Assembly: GCA_907164885.2 (NCBI GenBank)
Contig: OU015495.1
Coordinates: 2,342,808 to 2,406,807, forward strand
Origin: Dolomedes plantarius
Taxonomy: Eukaryota; Arthropoda; Arachnida; Araneae; Dolomedidae
Length of the DNA stretch: 64,000 bases
Direction of reading: 5' to 3'
The notes beneath the pieces were generated by a model that was not told where the DNA came from, did not search any database, and saw nothing but the letters and a program-made list of their open reading frames with translations. This document shows, piece by piece, positions 20,940-34,110 of this stretch; position 1 is the stretch's first letter; the number at the start of each line of letters is the position of its first letter. Both the position numbers and the translations under genes were made by a program.

Positions 20940-22019
20940 ATGGAAAGTATAATAAGAGATTTTCACCAAGCTATTAAGGAAAATGATTGCGAAAAAGTAC
21001 AGCAGTTTTTAAAAGAAGGAATCAATCCTGATGAACCGAACTGGAGTAACAATGGAAGACCAGCTATTATTGAGGCAACTTATCAAGGATATGTCAATAT
21101 AGTGAAGGCACTGCTACAAGCCAATGCGAATCCCAATGTGCAAAATATGCTGGGAGAGACAGCCTTGCACAATGCTTTTCATCCAAAAACATTCTCGAAA
21201 GAACTGGTCACCCTTCTTTTGGATTACGGAGCAGATGTTAACATGAGAGAAAAGTTAAACGGTTACAATGCAGTTCATGTCGCTGCGAAACTGTGTGCGT
21301 CGACCGTCAACAAATCCATCAGAAAAGACATATTAGAGGTTCTTCGGCTCCTGTGCAAGAAAGCTGATGTTACAGTAACAAGCGCGAGAAAAGAAACTGC
21401 AATGCATCGGCTGGTATCGGGCAGCGTCGACTGGACGGAACCTCTCCAGATCCTGATTGAGTGCGATTTTGAACTCAATGCTCAAAACGATCGAGGGGAA
21501 ACGAGTCTCATGTGTGCCGTTGACAAAGGACATTGCAACATGGCAGAACTTTTGGTCAAAAGAGGCGCGAGTGTAAACACCAAAGATAGGCATTCCCAAA
21601 CAGCTCTTCACCATAGCGTGCAGAAGAACCTTGTGCGTTTAGCTAAAGTGCTTTTGGAATCTAAATGCGATGTCAATGCAACAGATTTAAATGGTGATAC
21701 AGCGCTTCATATCGCAGCAAGTAAAGGGCTGGCAGATATGGTCCAAGTTTTCCTTTCAAATCCAAGGGTAGATGTTAATATCCAGAACATTCGCGGCTCG
21801 ACAGCTCTACTCAGTGCAGTAGAAAGTGGCTTTACAAAAGTTGTTGAGTTACTCTTGGAAGCTTATTTGGATGCAGACAGCGAAAAATGTCTTTTGATGG
21901 CTTTGGACATGGCCGAAGAAGATTTTGTGCGACGATGGCACCCTGAAATATTTTCTCTTCTTCAAGAAGCGCTAGAGCAAAGGCGAGATCTCTGGGATGA
22001 AGGTGAAACGTCCCTTTAA
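20940..22019 (+). CDS. Ankyrin-repeat protein, 359 aa, single exon
   Basis: This is an intact open frame from ATG to TAA. The start is firm: an in-frame stop lies three codons upstream and the ATG context (A at -3, G at +4) is good. The protein is almost entirely ankyrin repeats: about eight units from residue 5 to 315. Clear examples are residues 71-103 (GETALHNAF … LLDYGADVN), 185-216 (GETSLMCAVDKGH), 219-250 (QTALHHSVQKN) and 252-284 (GDTALHIAASKGL). The fourth unit carries an insertion around residues 117-130. The last 45 residues are acidic and helical-looking, without a SOCS box, DEATH domain, kinase or membrane segment. Ankyrin stacks bind other proteins, so a scaffold or inhibitor role is likely, but the partner cannot be told. 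No intron is needed. Its codon use and GC content stand out clearly from the flanks. Confidence 0.93.
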   Translation: MESIIRDFHQAIKENDCEKVQQFLKEGINPDEPNWSNNGRPAIIEATYQGYVNIVKALLQANANPNVQNMLGETALHNAFHPKTFSKELVTLLLDYGADVNMREKLNGYNAVHVAAKLCASTVNKSIRKDILEVLRLLCKKADVTVTSARKETAMHRLVSGSVDWTEPLQILIECDFELNAQNDRGETSLMCAVDKGHCNMAELLVKRGASVNTKDRHSQTALHHSVQKNLVRLAKVLLESKCDVNATDLNGDTALHIAASKGLADMVQVFLSNPRVDVNIQNIRGSTALLSAVESGFTKVVELLLEAYLDADSEKCLLMALDMAEEDFVRRWHPEIFSLLQEALEQRRDLWDEGETSL

Positions 22020-22172
22020 AACTGCTCTTCAACTAAAATCCCTAGATTGAATGGATTGTTAATGGCAAATTTTTAGCAGCTGTTATGCATATTTTGAATC
22101 TGCCTAAAATGACTGGAATGTTTAATGTTTCAGATATAGCATAATAAGCATTTGAGATGTATATTGCTATGT

Positions 22173-22178
22173 AATAAA
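22173..22178 (+). terminator. Poly(A) signal of the ankyrin-repeat gene
   Basis: AATAAA lies 154 bases after the stop codon; a second one is near 22259. A short 3' UTR ending around 22200 is plausible. Confidence 0.55.
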
Positions 22179-24063
22179 TACTAGAACTTCTACGAATGCA
22201 AGTGAGAGGTAAGAAATACGATAATCGTGTAATTTGTGATAACTTAGTTATACATTATTAATAAATTCATATTCAAGCTATATATTTTAATGTATCGATT
22301 AACATACCAGAATAGGTATGTAACTAAAATAAGGGTCATCCCAGTTACATGGATAACCTTTATATACGTTTCATTGAACATTTATAAAATTGTTAGAGGA
22401 CTAAAAACTATGTTTGACTTTTAATAAAAAGGAAAAATTCTAATTTTGAAATATCTGTGCTATGAAATGTATTGTAAATGACCTAATGCCCGTATAGTTA
22501 AACTAATCAGTATCGGGGACTTTTTTTGTTTGTTTTAAATAAATTTTAAAAATTTGTATTTAACATTGATAAATTTGTCTATAATATATAATATACATAG
22601 ACAAAGTACGACCGATTAATAAGCATGATTATGGAAGTTGGCTGGTGCCATCCGCTTCCCTGAGAGTTGTTCAAAGTAATATTGATTCATAGGGTAAAAT
22701 TCTCACCCATTTAAAATTTTTCTTATCCTAAATTTTATAAAATGATAGCCTCATTAAGTAAAAATGTATTTTTGTGTGTTTTTTACATAATTCTCCTTTT
22801 AAAAAATTTTATGTGTGGATTTGTGCTATTAAATTTCTTTTTAATACATTAGCAATTCTATAAATTGTCTTCGTTTACAAGACAAGCTAAGTCTACAGAT
22901 CATAATGTAATTAACTTTTTAAAATTTAAACGTGTTAGCTAAGTCTAAAAGAATTAACAGTATCTGGATCAGAAAATTCCTGATTATTTAATTTTCAAAA
23001 GTGGTGTGCAAACTGCCATTGGAGAAAAAGCAAAATAAAAACAGTATCACAAGCTTAAAGGCTTAAAATACTTGGGTGACTTCTAGATACGGTAAAACAC
23101 TGTTAATACTTGTGTAATGTGCATTTACTGTTTTAGTTCTGATACACTAGAATGAAACAATATTCGACATAATAATCCAATCAAAATTGGAATTGCACAC
23201 AGATTTAGTTTTAAGCCTAGCTGCACGCATTTTAATATTTTAAAGCTGTCTTTATTAGTACTGCTTCATGACGTAAATTTTATTAATTTGTTATTTACGC
23301 GGTTCTAACATTACCTACAGCGAATTAATACGGAACGAAAGAAACTAACTTTAAGACGCACTGTCAAAAGAAAAACGGCCTAAATGAAGCGGTAGCTTAG
23401 TTACAGAACTCGGCGGTCTGGTCCGTCCGTCATCGTGTTACAAATGCAAAAAAAGCATCGAAAAATTTGGTCAACCTGATTAGCTCTAAGTTCAAACGAG
23501 CTCCTAAGGTCGTTTGCAGGTGTGCGGTACTTTGTTTTGAATCGATCAAATATAATTTATTTATCACTGAAAGAGTCCCACGAAAATAAAAATAAATTAT
23601 GGAGTACTTTTATTCGTATGAGAGGAAGGATAAGCTTTAGATTCGAAGTCATATTTTTTGTTTTTTCTCAATTATCCCCAAAGTATTATATTCGAAGTGT
23701 TTGGGGGGACTTAGCTTAACTTACCTATCTTAACCGGATGGAGAAATGTTTCTCTTGAATCCCTAAACCAAATATTTCGTCCGTGTCATACTCATTGCAA
23801 AATTATGCCTTTGGCCTTTCCTATATTCTTTTAATTAAAAATTTCTCAACTCAATTTTTTTGTTTACCGACAGGTAGTTCCAATATCCATATTAGGAACT
23901 CCATTTTATAAAAACAGAAATAATGTGGTTTGCATTGATAAAGCTGTGTAGTCAATGGAATCCTCTATACATGAGATATTTTACAAACCAATGCTAAGAA
24001 ACTACGGTCCACGACCACATGACCATGGAATGCCCTGCCGCGGTAATAAAAAATCTTAAACTA
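22179..24063. other. Unassigned intergenic AT-rich DNA
   Basis: No gene is supported. A short GC-richer piece at 23390-23470 is not a recognisable tRNA or SINE. Confidence 0.5.
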
Positions 24064-24065
24064 TA

Positions 24066-24630
24066 CAGGTTTATCAGGAAAGAATCATCCGATTACAAAA
24101 TTTAATATTTTCCATAATTACAAACAGAAAATTATAATTAATATGTCATTGTAAAGGGAAAATGTTAATTTTTTTTTTCACAGGTGTTCGATATGACTTT
24201 CTTTAGTCACCCGTATAATATCATTGCGATATACCATTTCTTGCCATGTTTCACTATTAATTGCTTGTAAAGCATCCAAATGCAGTGTTTAAGTTCGGGC
24301 AAACTAGTAGGCAAAGGTGGTATGAATACAAGATCTTTGACATATCCCCAAAGGAAGTAGTCACATGGGGTTAAGTCGGGTGCCCTAAGAGGGTAACTGT
24401 GTAGAACCAAATCATTGGCTGCACTGCGATCAATTCAATGGAATGGTAATTCTCTGTTTAGAAATTTACGAATCTCCAAATACCAATGGGGATAAAAATT
24501 TAACATTTTTCATGACATTATAACATATTACAAACATAACATTACAATGACATACTAATTATAATTTTCTGTTTGCAATTACGGAAAATATTAAATTTTG
24601 TAATCGGATGTTTCTTTCCCGATAACCCTG
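24066..24630 (-). mobile_element. Mariner-type transposon, internally deleted, about 90 bp inverted repeats
   Basis: The left arm (CAGGTTTATCAGGAAAG…, 24066-24155) is mirrored by the right arm (about 24540-24630), which ends CTTTCCCGATAACCCTG. TA flanks both ends. A transposase fragment (24410-24207, - strand) remains inside. This looks like a MITE in the making. Confidence 0.85.
24207..24410 (-). pseudogene. Transposase fragment (IS630/Tc1-mariner type)
   Basis: The frame contains LRAPDLTPCDYFLWGYVKD followed by PPLPTSLPELKHCI. PDLTPCDYFLWG is the conserved region around the third catalytic acidic residue in arthropod mariner-like transposases. The N-terminal two thirds, including the first two catalytic residues, is missing. 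Confidence 0.85.
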
Positions 24631-24632
24631 TA

Positions 24633-25584
24633 TAAAAGTTTTAATCTCGACTGTATATGTGTTGCGTTACAGATTATTTGTTAGTGGATTATTCCGTCGC
24701 TATCATCAAACTTAGGTGGATGTAGACAACATCCCACTCAGAACCAATTTATAATACTCAATGGTAATATTATTATTTTTTATGCTGCCTTGCACTCTAT
24801 CTTGCATCAAAACAATGTGTCTGCTTAAATAGATCCATTTGTGATGTTGCCTCACATTAAACGGAATTTCTGATAGAATTTTATTTCAAAAAAATGAAAG
24901 GGAAATATGAGTCGGCATCAATTTTAAGCACCCAAAATGAAGATTTAGCATAATGTGTTTAACGATTAAAATTCATATTGAAGTGTGGAACAAGAAAATT
25001 TGTCAGTCAAGTGTTTACTTTTCATATAAACTCTGAAATATTTGAAATTGGAGGATTTTACTATTCTATACTATGAGACTCTAGGTTTATGATCATCGAA
25101 AAATCGCCTACCAGGAAAAGTTACAGAAAAAATGGTACAGAATCTGTTAGTTCGTGAAAGAAATTAGATTGATTCTTTCCTGCAATAGGACCAAGAAAGC
25201 GCCTTTTGAATAAAGCATATACATACACAATATATACATTAATAACGAGAAACGTACCAGTAGATGTATACATAAAGACAAACATATTTAGATCCATTAT
25301 TTTAGAAAGAATATTGAAATAACAGACTAAATATACGGGTAATAGCATAAATTCAAACAAGTGTTTTAATGAAGACTAATGAAAGCAATTAAAGTATTTT
25401 CAGGGAAACTCCCAAAGCTGGATTTTTCAAACTTTTAAGTCGCCACTCCTTTGCTATTTGCCAAGTAACAGACATTTCTCTCCACCCAACTCGCACAAAA
25501 TCACATTTGCATAAACAGTAATTTTTTATAGCATAAAGGAATCAAAACACACTAAATAGTAAATAACTACAACGTTATTTGTAA
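24633..25584. other. Unassigned AT-rich DNA
   Basis: No gene or repeat boundary is seen. Confidence 0.5.
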
Positions 25585-25592
25585 CTCTAGGG

Positions 25593-26175
25593 CAGGGGTC
25601 GGCAACCTTTTTTACTAGGGGGGCATATTTTAGAAATGCGGGAGTTCGGCGTGCACCGCTGGATGAAGAGGAGGAGAGGGGGGGGGGGGGGGGTAATATT
25701 TAAACATGAAAATATTAATGCGACATAAATTTTTGATACATAAATTCAAACTTTTATTTAGACAAAACAATCTCAAAATTGATAATTAGTGCAATATTTG
25801 ACATTGCAAATCTGCCGCCAACTCGTTGTAATGTGGCACATAGCTGAATTCCCAGTTCTCAGGCATTGGTCCAAATGAATGTCAGTGAGGCTTGATCGGT
25901 ACTTTGATTTTAAGTTTTTCATATTAGAAATCAAAGATTCAAAAGCACATGTCGACGCGCAAAGAGAGTTCAACTTCAGAGCAGGAAAAACAAGCTGACT
26001 CACTGAGAGGGGAGAGCGACGCTATCGATACAGCACGCTGCTCAGTTTTTGATTTTTACGGTTTTAAGATTTTTAATTTTTTTACTAAAATTGCTCATTA
26101 AAACTACGAGCGTTTGGTGTTCAACTATCTAAAATTTAGATATTTGAACGGCGGGCACCACGTTGCCGACCCCTG
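25593..26175. mobile_element. hAT-type non-autonomous transposon with perfect 8 bp duplication
   Basis: The left end CAGGGGTCGGCAACCTTTTT and the right end GTTGCCGACCCCTG are inverted repeats. CTCTAGGG flanks both sides (25585-25592 and 26176-26183). A G-rich run (about 25678-25692) lies near the left end. The 76-codon - strand frame inside is unrecognised. Confidence 0.92.
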
Positions 26176-26183
26176 CTCTAGGG

Positions 26184-26733
26184 TTAGAAAGAAAAGAAAA
26201 AAATAATAATACAAGGCTCGCCGTGTCCTTTTTCGAATTCCGAAAATACTGCTCTAAAGTAAAAGTAAGGGTTGTGAAGCAAAGAAGAGAGATATTTAGA
26301 TTTCATATAAAGGAAAATAAATTAACCTTTCCAGGTGCGAGTCAATTATGTATTTCCCAAATTTTTCCCGACTTGATCAGTACAAAGTTCGGTAATCTAT
26401 TGCTACCATTGGGGGAGAAAGAGGTAACTTCAATATAAGTTGACAAGACTCAACATAAGCTAACATGGGATCCTACTAATCCTAAGTCGAATGTACCAAG
26501 CATAAGGTGCAAATCGAAGTCGAGGAAACCCTCACAAAAATTCCGACAGATCTCATGAAGGGTTAAAGAACAACCACAAATTGAAATGTCCTTAATATCT
26601 AGATAATAACACACATTATGCTATCATATTTAGGAAACACTAATGATAGTGGTGTGTAAATGAGATTTACAGAAAAAAGCACCAAAACTCTTCCATACGC
26701 ATATTATGCAAAGTTACACGCCTTCTATAAACA
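26184..26733. other. Unassigned DNA
   Basis: No supported gene; the 91-codon frame at 26163-26438 starts inside the hAT end. Confidence 0.5.
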
Positions 26734-26735
26734 TA

Positions 26736-26981
26736 TGAGGCGTTGAAAGGCAAAGTGGTGTAAGTCACATTTTCAACTTTTTTCAACGACTTTTTGGGGG
26801 CATATATATATGTAATCTCCATGTTCAATTTATAGTGGAATTGTAAATAGTTATTATTTGCAATATTGTAATAATTATTATGAATTATAATTTGTTCAAT
26901 TTATGGTGGAATTTTTTGTAGTTTTTGCAGCTAAACTCTCTTGACTTACTGACTTACACCACTTTGCCTTTCACCGCCTCA
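26736..26981. mobile_element. MITE of family M2, compact copy
   Basis: The inverted ends TGAGGCGTTGAAAGGCAAAG and CTTTGCCTTTCACCGCCTCA are flanked by TA. The interior repeats TTCAATTTATNGTGGAATT twice. It matches the outer parts of 18440-19224. Confidence 0.85.
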
Positions 26982-26985
26982 TATA

Positions 26986-27329
26986 TTGAAAGCCTCTAAA
27001 ATTCATCTACAAAATGAAATATCCACGCGCTAATGTTGACACTACAATTGTAAGCAGGAAAAAGCCTCCCGGAATCGTACACATCCGCTGATACAGGTAA
27101 TGAACCGAAAATGGGAAACACTCAGTTATTTTGTTATTGGTAGATGCAATGTAACATCTACTACGAATAACGCGTGTGCAGTTGATATGCAGATGTATTC
27201 ATTACATTCCTAGAGACGAGTGTTTCTTCCCTTTCTACACAGTTGGATAACATAGTCGGACTGCCGTAACACAACTTTGATTTTTCCGGTCAACATTATT
27301 GCTTTGATAATGGACAATGGAATGTTGAA
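26986..27329. other. Unassigned DNA
   Basis: I see no gene or repeat. Confidence 0.5.
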
Positions 27330-27860
27330 TAATAGAGAAATGTCATATGGTGTCATGAATCTGTGTTTGGCAGCATACGGACGAAAATTGGTGGCGTCTG
27401 CTTAGGAAAACTTTCCTGCGAGACCGTTTAAAAGTATTAAAGGTTTTGATAATGGTCAGACGCGCACTGATCACGTTTGGACCCACTTTTTGTACTGGAA
27501 AGAACAGTGAATACTGAACGTTATCTTAGGAAATCACAAGAGATCATATTCATTTCATGTTACCACAGATCTCTCTAATGCAGTATAATGCTCTCATTCA
27601 CAGAAAATATGTAGTCTCCAAATTATTTGCGGAACATGGGATATCCTATCTGCCAAGGTCACCCCAAGATATTCCCCATTTTATACATTTATGAGATATT
27701 TTAGAGCGAGCTCTTGGGGAAAAGTGAGTTTCCCTCCTCCAAGAACGAAGCAGCCAGTTTGGGTTGGACAAAATCTTACTAAACTCCTCCTCTTGAAATT
27801 CTCAAACACTTGCAGACTTTTGCTGTCAAAGGATATTAGCTGTACTCGAAGCCCACGGTA
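27330..27860 (+). pseudogene. Decayed Tc1-like transposase
   Basis: The + strand reads FAEHGISYLPRSPQD, then ILERALGE after a stop, then PPPRTKQPVW. These parallel the Tc1 region from the end of the DNARPH block through WPARSPDLNPIEH to the LGRRV motif. Several stops and at least one frameshift are present; no terminal repeats were found. Only about the last third of a transposase is recognisable. Confidence 0.5.
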
Positions 27861-27967
27861 AGCAGCTGCAGGTAACAGCAGATTCAGAATCATGGGTGAA
27901 ATATTAAAAAAATAGAGGAAGGGGAAAAGAAAGAGAAACATAGCTATAACATATTTACTCACTAAAA

Positions 27968-27973
27968 TTTATT
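27968..27973 (-). terminator. Candidate poly(A) signal for a - strand transcript
   Basis: TTTATT on the + strand is AATAAA on the - strand. It lies about where the A-rich, repeat-poor region begins, so it may mark the end of a transcript from that side. In such AT-rich DNA this hexamer is common by chance. Confidence 0.25.
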
Positions 27974-29246
27974 ATTCAACAAATAAATTTACAATAATGG
28001 CTAATCTTACTCTTGTAAAAAGTACCTTGTGCAGATCACAAAGAATTTACTGTTGTATCACCAAGTTCAAAACATCAGTAGAGCAAAACCAGATTTGACT
28101 AAATTTGTTTTGACAGAATTTTTGAAATCAACAAATCATACATCATTTGATTTGCTCAACGTTTTCATCGACTGAACGGAGGACTCAATTTTACAAGATC
28201 ACAGGAATAACCAAAGCACCCCAAGGTCATTTAAATGAAACACACACACACACACCACAAAAAAAAAAAAAAAAAAAATTACACGTATTTGCTTCAAAGA
28301 GTACCATAAAATGAACCTATATTTTGTCTAGATTCAGGACAATATGCATCTGGAAGCACACACACACAAAAAAAAAAATCATATAATTTACATATAACAT
28401 TTTCACTGCCCAGAATGCTACTGCTTTGTTACAGTTAACAACCGATTAATGCCCATCGTACAGCCCACCTAAAATAACATTTATAATCTAATTCATCTGT
28501 CATGTTTGCAAAGAGAATGAATACTATTGGTTTTATGCCGTCGATGATACAGTTTTACTGAATAAGTTGTATGTCGCAAGTTAAGAGACAAATTAACTAA
28601 GTAGTGTATAACTAATTTGCTTTTACATGGAGTAATTAAAGTGTGTGTCTTAAGGTGATAAACTCGTATCAATTATTTTACTTTATTTCAATCTGCGCAG
28701 TCAACAAATGCTTTTTAACAGCTTCAAGTAGACGATTTATTTTCCTCCACTTTTGTAGTACTATTTTATGGATACATTTTTAAAGGTATTTTTAAAACAT
28801 TTTACTCCAAAACAACAATGTGAAGAGTGACGCTAATAATGATAGTGAAGTATCAGCATGAGAACGACGCGATATAAATTTTTTAAACACGAAAGTTGAC
28901 ATATTTTAAAGAGTAAATATTTAATATGCGTTTTAAGATTGACTTCTGTAACATTCGCATCTTTTTGAAAATATAAAATGCTTTCTCACCCAAAATAAAC
29001 AGGAAAAGCAGTTCTGACTCAGTTGAAAATTACAAGTAAAATGGTATCGATTGGTTACTGTTTAATGTTACTTCTGTTCTTTAAACTATTCACTAACTGT
29101 GCAGTGAATAACTCATAAAAAGGAAGAAACCTGCATTGATTACAGTACGAACATGTAAACAAGGATGGAAGTTTACGTTAACAAATGTTTTTTTATCCAT
29201 ATCTGGACAGACCACATTCATAAACTTGATCATTTTTGTGTTACAT

Positions 29247-29500
29247 ACTACATGGTGATTAGAGTCACAGGCTTCAACCACGTGAGTCTGGGTTCAAAAC
29301 CCAACTAGGGTATGGATGTCCTGTAGTATGCCCTCATAGGGAACAACGTTATCTCACCTACTGTGTGCTTCCATAATATAGTAACCAACAAAAATTGACT
29401 ACCTACATATTGAAATGTTTTTTGGATAAGAATAGGTCGCAATGAAGGGAGTTAACCTCAAATATACATACACATGCATATAAATAAACATACACAAAGA
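29247..29500 (+). mobile_element. tRNA-derived SINE, different family
   Basis: TGGTGATTAGAGTCA (weak A box) and GGGTTCAAAACCC (good B box) are about 35 bp apart, followed by an unrelated body and a tail rich in ATACATACACA. It is not an intact tRNA. Its right end is approximate. Confidence 0.5.
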
Positions 29501-32500
29501 AAAATAAAATTCACCCGGAGATCTATGAACTTTGTAACTTTTAAGATTTTATTTATATCTGTAAATTATGAAAAATCTAGTCATGATACGAAATTTACAG
29601 AGAACAGCGAGTTCCAAATGAATTAGTGCATAAATTTGATTAAACTGGGGCTGTATTCAAAATTTAGAAACCATCATAATTACCTAAAAATTTGTGGAAT
29701 AGGAGTATAAACATCATGAGGATGGTTGAGTTTTTAAATATGGGCAGTGAAAACGTTTACAATTATTCATAACCAGAAATAAGGCTTAATCTAGATGAAA
29801 AGCAAGCAAATTCAGGAACTGAAGTTTATCTCAAATAAATCAGATCAAATATTTGAGAATGGCAGGAAGAACAAATGTAATATGATTGAACTACATGAAT
29901 TTATCCACAACCTTAAAAAGAGTACAAAAGTGATACATGAGAAATAACAGTACACAACTCACTGTCCAATGAACTGACTTGCATATAAATTTACAAAGCA
30001 ATACAAAAGGACACAATGAGTGACATGAGATATTTTAGCAAAATGATCTAGTTAACACAATTGCACAGCAACATATGATGATGCAACATCATTAGAGAGA
30101 GGTTGACATTTGTATGAAACAGTTAAATTGTAAATAGGCGCCATGAGAAACAAGGGAGGCACCAGCAGAGGATTGGAGGGAAGTACTCAATCTATTTGCT
30201 AATTGTCTTAGCCTTGTCAAGAAAACATGCTCATTGCAATACGATTATTTTGACTGCATTATGAATACAGAATACAGCCTTTTGTCCTACATCAGGAATG
30301 TGTGCTACACATACTGGTGCCACCTTTGTTGACAAATAAAACCATAATGATAAACTGAAATGATGCTTTGACAGAATTTTCATCATATTTTAACAATTGC
30401 CATGATTTAATGATTATGACTGCATAAAGAATAAAATATGGTTATAAATCAGATTACATTCAGACAGACTGAGAAATTGGACATTTCACTTTAAAAACTT
30501 AAATGTTTGTGTTAAACAAAGATTAAATCGGAAATTGAGAAGATATGTCTAAAGGTACAGTGGAAAACATCTGCTAATGTAGATATCATAACGATTTAAT
30601 TAATTGGTATGAATTAAAAGAGGTAACATTGATAGATAAGAGCAATCAATATATGCACATTCGAGACAATGAAATAATACTGAATAAATAATAAATTAGA
30701 CAAAATCACATGGATTAAAACACTTTTGTCATTGCAAAGTTCATATGCATGCAATTAACTACATTGCACTTAGAATTCAAAATAAATACCATGCCCTATA
30801 GAAAATACCCATGCTAAGTGTAGAAAATTGTGTGAGCACAAGAATAACATACTGCTAGACACAGATATCTAAAAGAATAGACACAAAACCCTAACGATAT
30901 GTTATTTTAAGGCCATTTATGTAAAAATTTCATCAGTCATTAATCTTGTTAGCATCTAGGAAGACATTTACTGAATGTTTGGTTTGTATGTAGTATAGTC
31001 TACAGAACAAAAGATAAAACATTATAATTCAAGACTATTAAAAAGAAAAAAATACTATTTACTCACAGGATTTCAAAGTATTTTCAAACAGAACTGGAAT
31101 GCATAGTGTATCATTTACATTGCACATACATGTTTATTTCAGTGACAATAAAATTGTGAAATTTATTAAAGGTGGAATAGCAAGAGATTACACTAAAAAT
31201 AAAACAATAATTGTTTGAATATTTCTATCAGTAATAAATTAAAAAGAAAGACTACTATGAGTAGCATTACATTTCCAAACAAAATAAATTAACCAGATTA
31301 ATAACATATAAAAAATATTAGTAAATATTAGCAGAAAAACACAATAATGATATACATCACTATAAAACAACATAAGCTATATAAATCCTCACAATTTTAA
31401 TATGAATTTCTCTTTGACTTTTGAGATTTAAATGATCTTCAAAAAACAAGATAACAGATCCACTTTATCAAATGAAATGTTTTTAATTAAAATGCAGTAC
31501 ATGATCACCAAAGGCAAAACTTTAATAAGAATGCACACATGAAAAAGAAAATGCAGAGAGACATGCCAAGTTCCCTAACAAACTCTAGGTCAGAGATGAA
31601 ATTAAAAATATAGGAAAATTCAATCAATGATCAAGATACACATGCTGTTTCTACATGATTTTTAAAAAAATAAAATTCTTTGAAATAAATAGTCTATGTA
31701 TCCTTGTTCTCAAAAAATAAACACTTAGAAGCAAATGAAACAAAATAAAAAAAGTGAAAAAAGAAAAGCTTTTTTCCTTTTTAGTAAAATTTTATGAATT
31801 TTGCATTCTAGCTTCAATTTTGAACAGAGAAAATAACAAATTAATGGCACCTACATATTCTCTCATCTCTTCACATTTTACATATTACCTAATGCAAGTA
31901 TAATATATATGAGAGTACTCACCATTGAATTCTACATTGTAGTCATAATATCAATAATTATTTTTTTCGTTTTTTCTATACTGTATTTATAACTAAACTT
32001 CACCTCATTAATTGTTTGTGCATTGTAGAATAAATTTCAAATCTGAGAAAAAAAGGATAAAAGAATCTAATTATCTGTCTTTCTTATGAGAAACAAAAAT
32101 AGCAGAAAATGAGGACAGTGAATTTTTTAACATGGTGACAAACAAAACAAAAAAATCCTGTACTTATACAAGTTTTACTTCATGATTCTTTTTTTTTTAT
32201 TTTTTTTTAAATAGGCTAAATTGTTTTTAAGGACAAATAAAACTCAGAATATGTCAGAATATTCTTTGTGACATTATTAGAATGATTATTACATAAATAA
32301 TGATCACTTTTTAATTCCGTACCAAAGAAATTTTAGCTGTTAACAATTAAGTAAAATAAATAACAATATTAAATACTTAAACAACAACATATCTTACAAA
32401 AAACTTATCTAAAGACACACTTCAAATAAAAAAAACAACCAAAGTGAATCAGATTTTCACTAAGAAGAATAAAAATTTGGATATTTTTGACAAAGCCCAA

Positions 32501-34110
32501 ATTTACTATTAAGCTATAAATATATACAAAAAAAAGCAATACTTTAAAAAAAAAAAAAGAAGAAGAAGAAGAAGAAGAATTCAACCATCATGCTAAAGAA
32601 AATAAGTAAAATCAATAGTAGCAACTTTGAAAACTAAAAAAAACTTGTGCACCACCATAGCCCAAGATCCTAAATTTATATAACAAAAAAAGATGAGCAT
32701 TCATCAAATTTATTACAATGAAGGCACCCTAAAGTACTATTACAAATAAAATGTTTCATCCAGAAATTCATTAAGATTTAAAGTGCATGATAATGAGATA
32801 AAAAAATATTAGTTAAATTAGTTTGGTAACAGAAAAATTAAACTTAAAGACAATTGTTAAAGCTTAATATTTTATACTTTACTACATTAGACAACACTTT
32901 CCTCAGCATGAAAAATAATTCAGGGAAATTTACAGTGAGCCTCTATTTGAGGACCTCCTCAGATAAAAGAACCTTCTGAATGAGTGACAAATGTCCCCCT
33001 TCAAAATCCATCCCAAGATGAAACACTTCTTTTAGGCTACTTAAATATGGAATAATAAAAACATAAGGAAAATACATAATTGAACTGATTCCAACAGCAG
33101 TAGTAACAAGTATCTTGTAATTAAAGTATATTTCAAAATAAATAAATAATAATAATAAAATATCTGCAGATATAAATGGAAAATTTGAGAAAAGAAAAGG
33201 GGGGAGAGAGTTCAATGTCCTTCACAGGATATTAAAAGCAATTTAAAAAAAAAAAAAACTGAATTTTGTTAGCACAGAACTGATGCCACATAAGTTGAAC
33301 AGGGAATGCTTTCCCATTTCAGTAAGATAATTGCATACCTAATTTTAATGTACATAAGTATTTTTAAATAAATTACTCTCTGACATATGAATAAATTATA
33401 ATCAATGTAATGACCTCTGGCATAAGTTTTACTGCCACATATATTCAAAAATCTAAAGTCACCTATTCATGAAGGAATCAGATTAAATTAGATGATTTTA
33501 CTCATTTTCCAACCACATTATAAAGAAATTAAAATTTGTTTGCTACTTTAGTAAAACATACAAAAATATACATAAATTTTAAAAAAAACATACAAAATTG
33601 TAAAAATCTATTATAAACTTCAGTTAAGATTTTCAATGGATTTAATATTTAGTATAAGTATAAACAGACATCTTAGGGGGAAGGGAATGAAATATATTTA
33701 ACACAAAAACAAATTCTAGAGTTCTGCCAGAATATCTTCAAAGCAGAAAACTTCATATAAAATCACTACTAAATTCAAATTTATTCAGCTAGCTTCCATT
33801 ATAGAGTGAAAATAAACTATGAAACACATACACCATAAATATTAAAACTAGAATGTGAGAAAATTTTCTCAAAACTATGTATTAGGATCTGGATTACAAA
33901 AATGCTCATCTAACTGCAACTAAAGCACACAAAACTAAGTTACATTCAAAATACACAATATAAAATTTTTTCCTACATGTATCAACTTAGCTAATCTATA
34001 CAAAACTTCTGACTAAATATCCATTACATTTAAGGTAAGAATCCTTAGCACGCACTCTAAATATAGACAATGAAATATAGCTTTATTTGTTACTTTTACT
34101 AATACAGAGA

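Noticed and set aside
23395..23470. tRNA-like GGTAGCTTAGTTACAGAACTC stretch
   Set aside because: It has an A-box-like start but no B box or cloverleaf.
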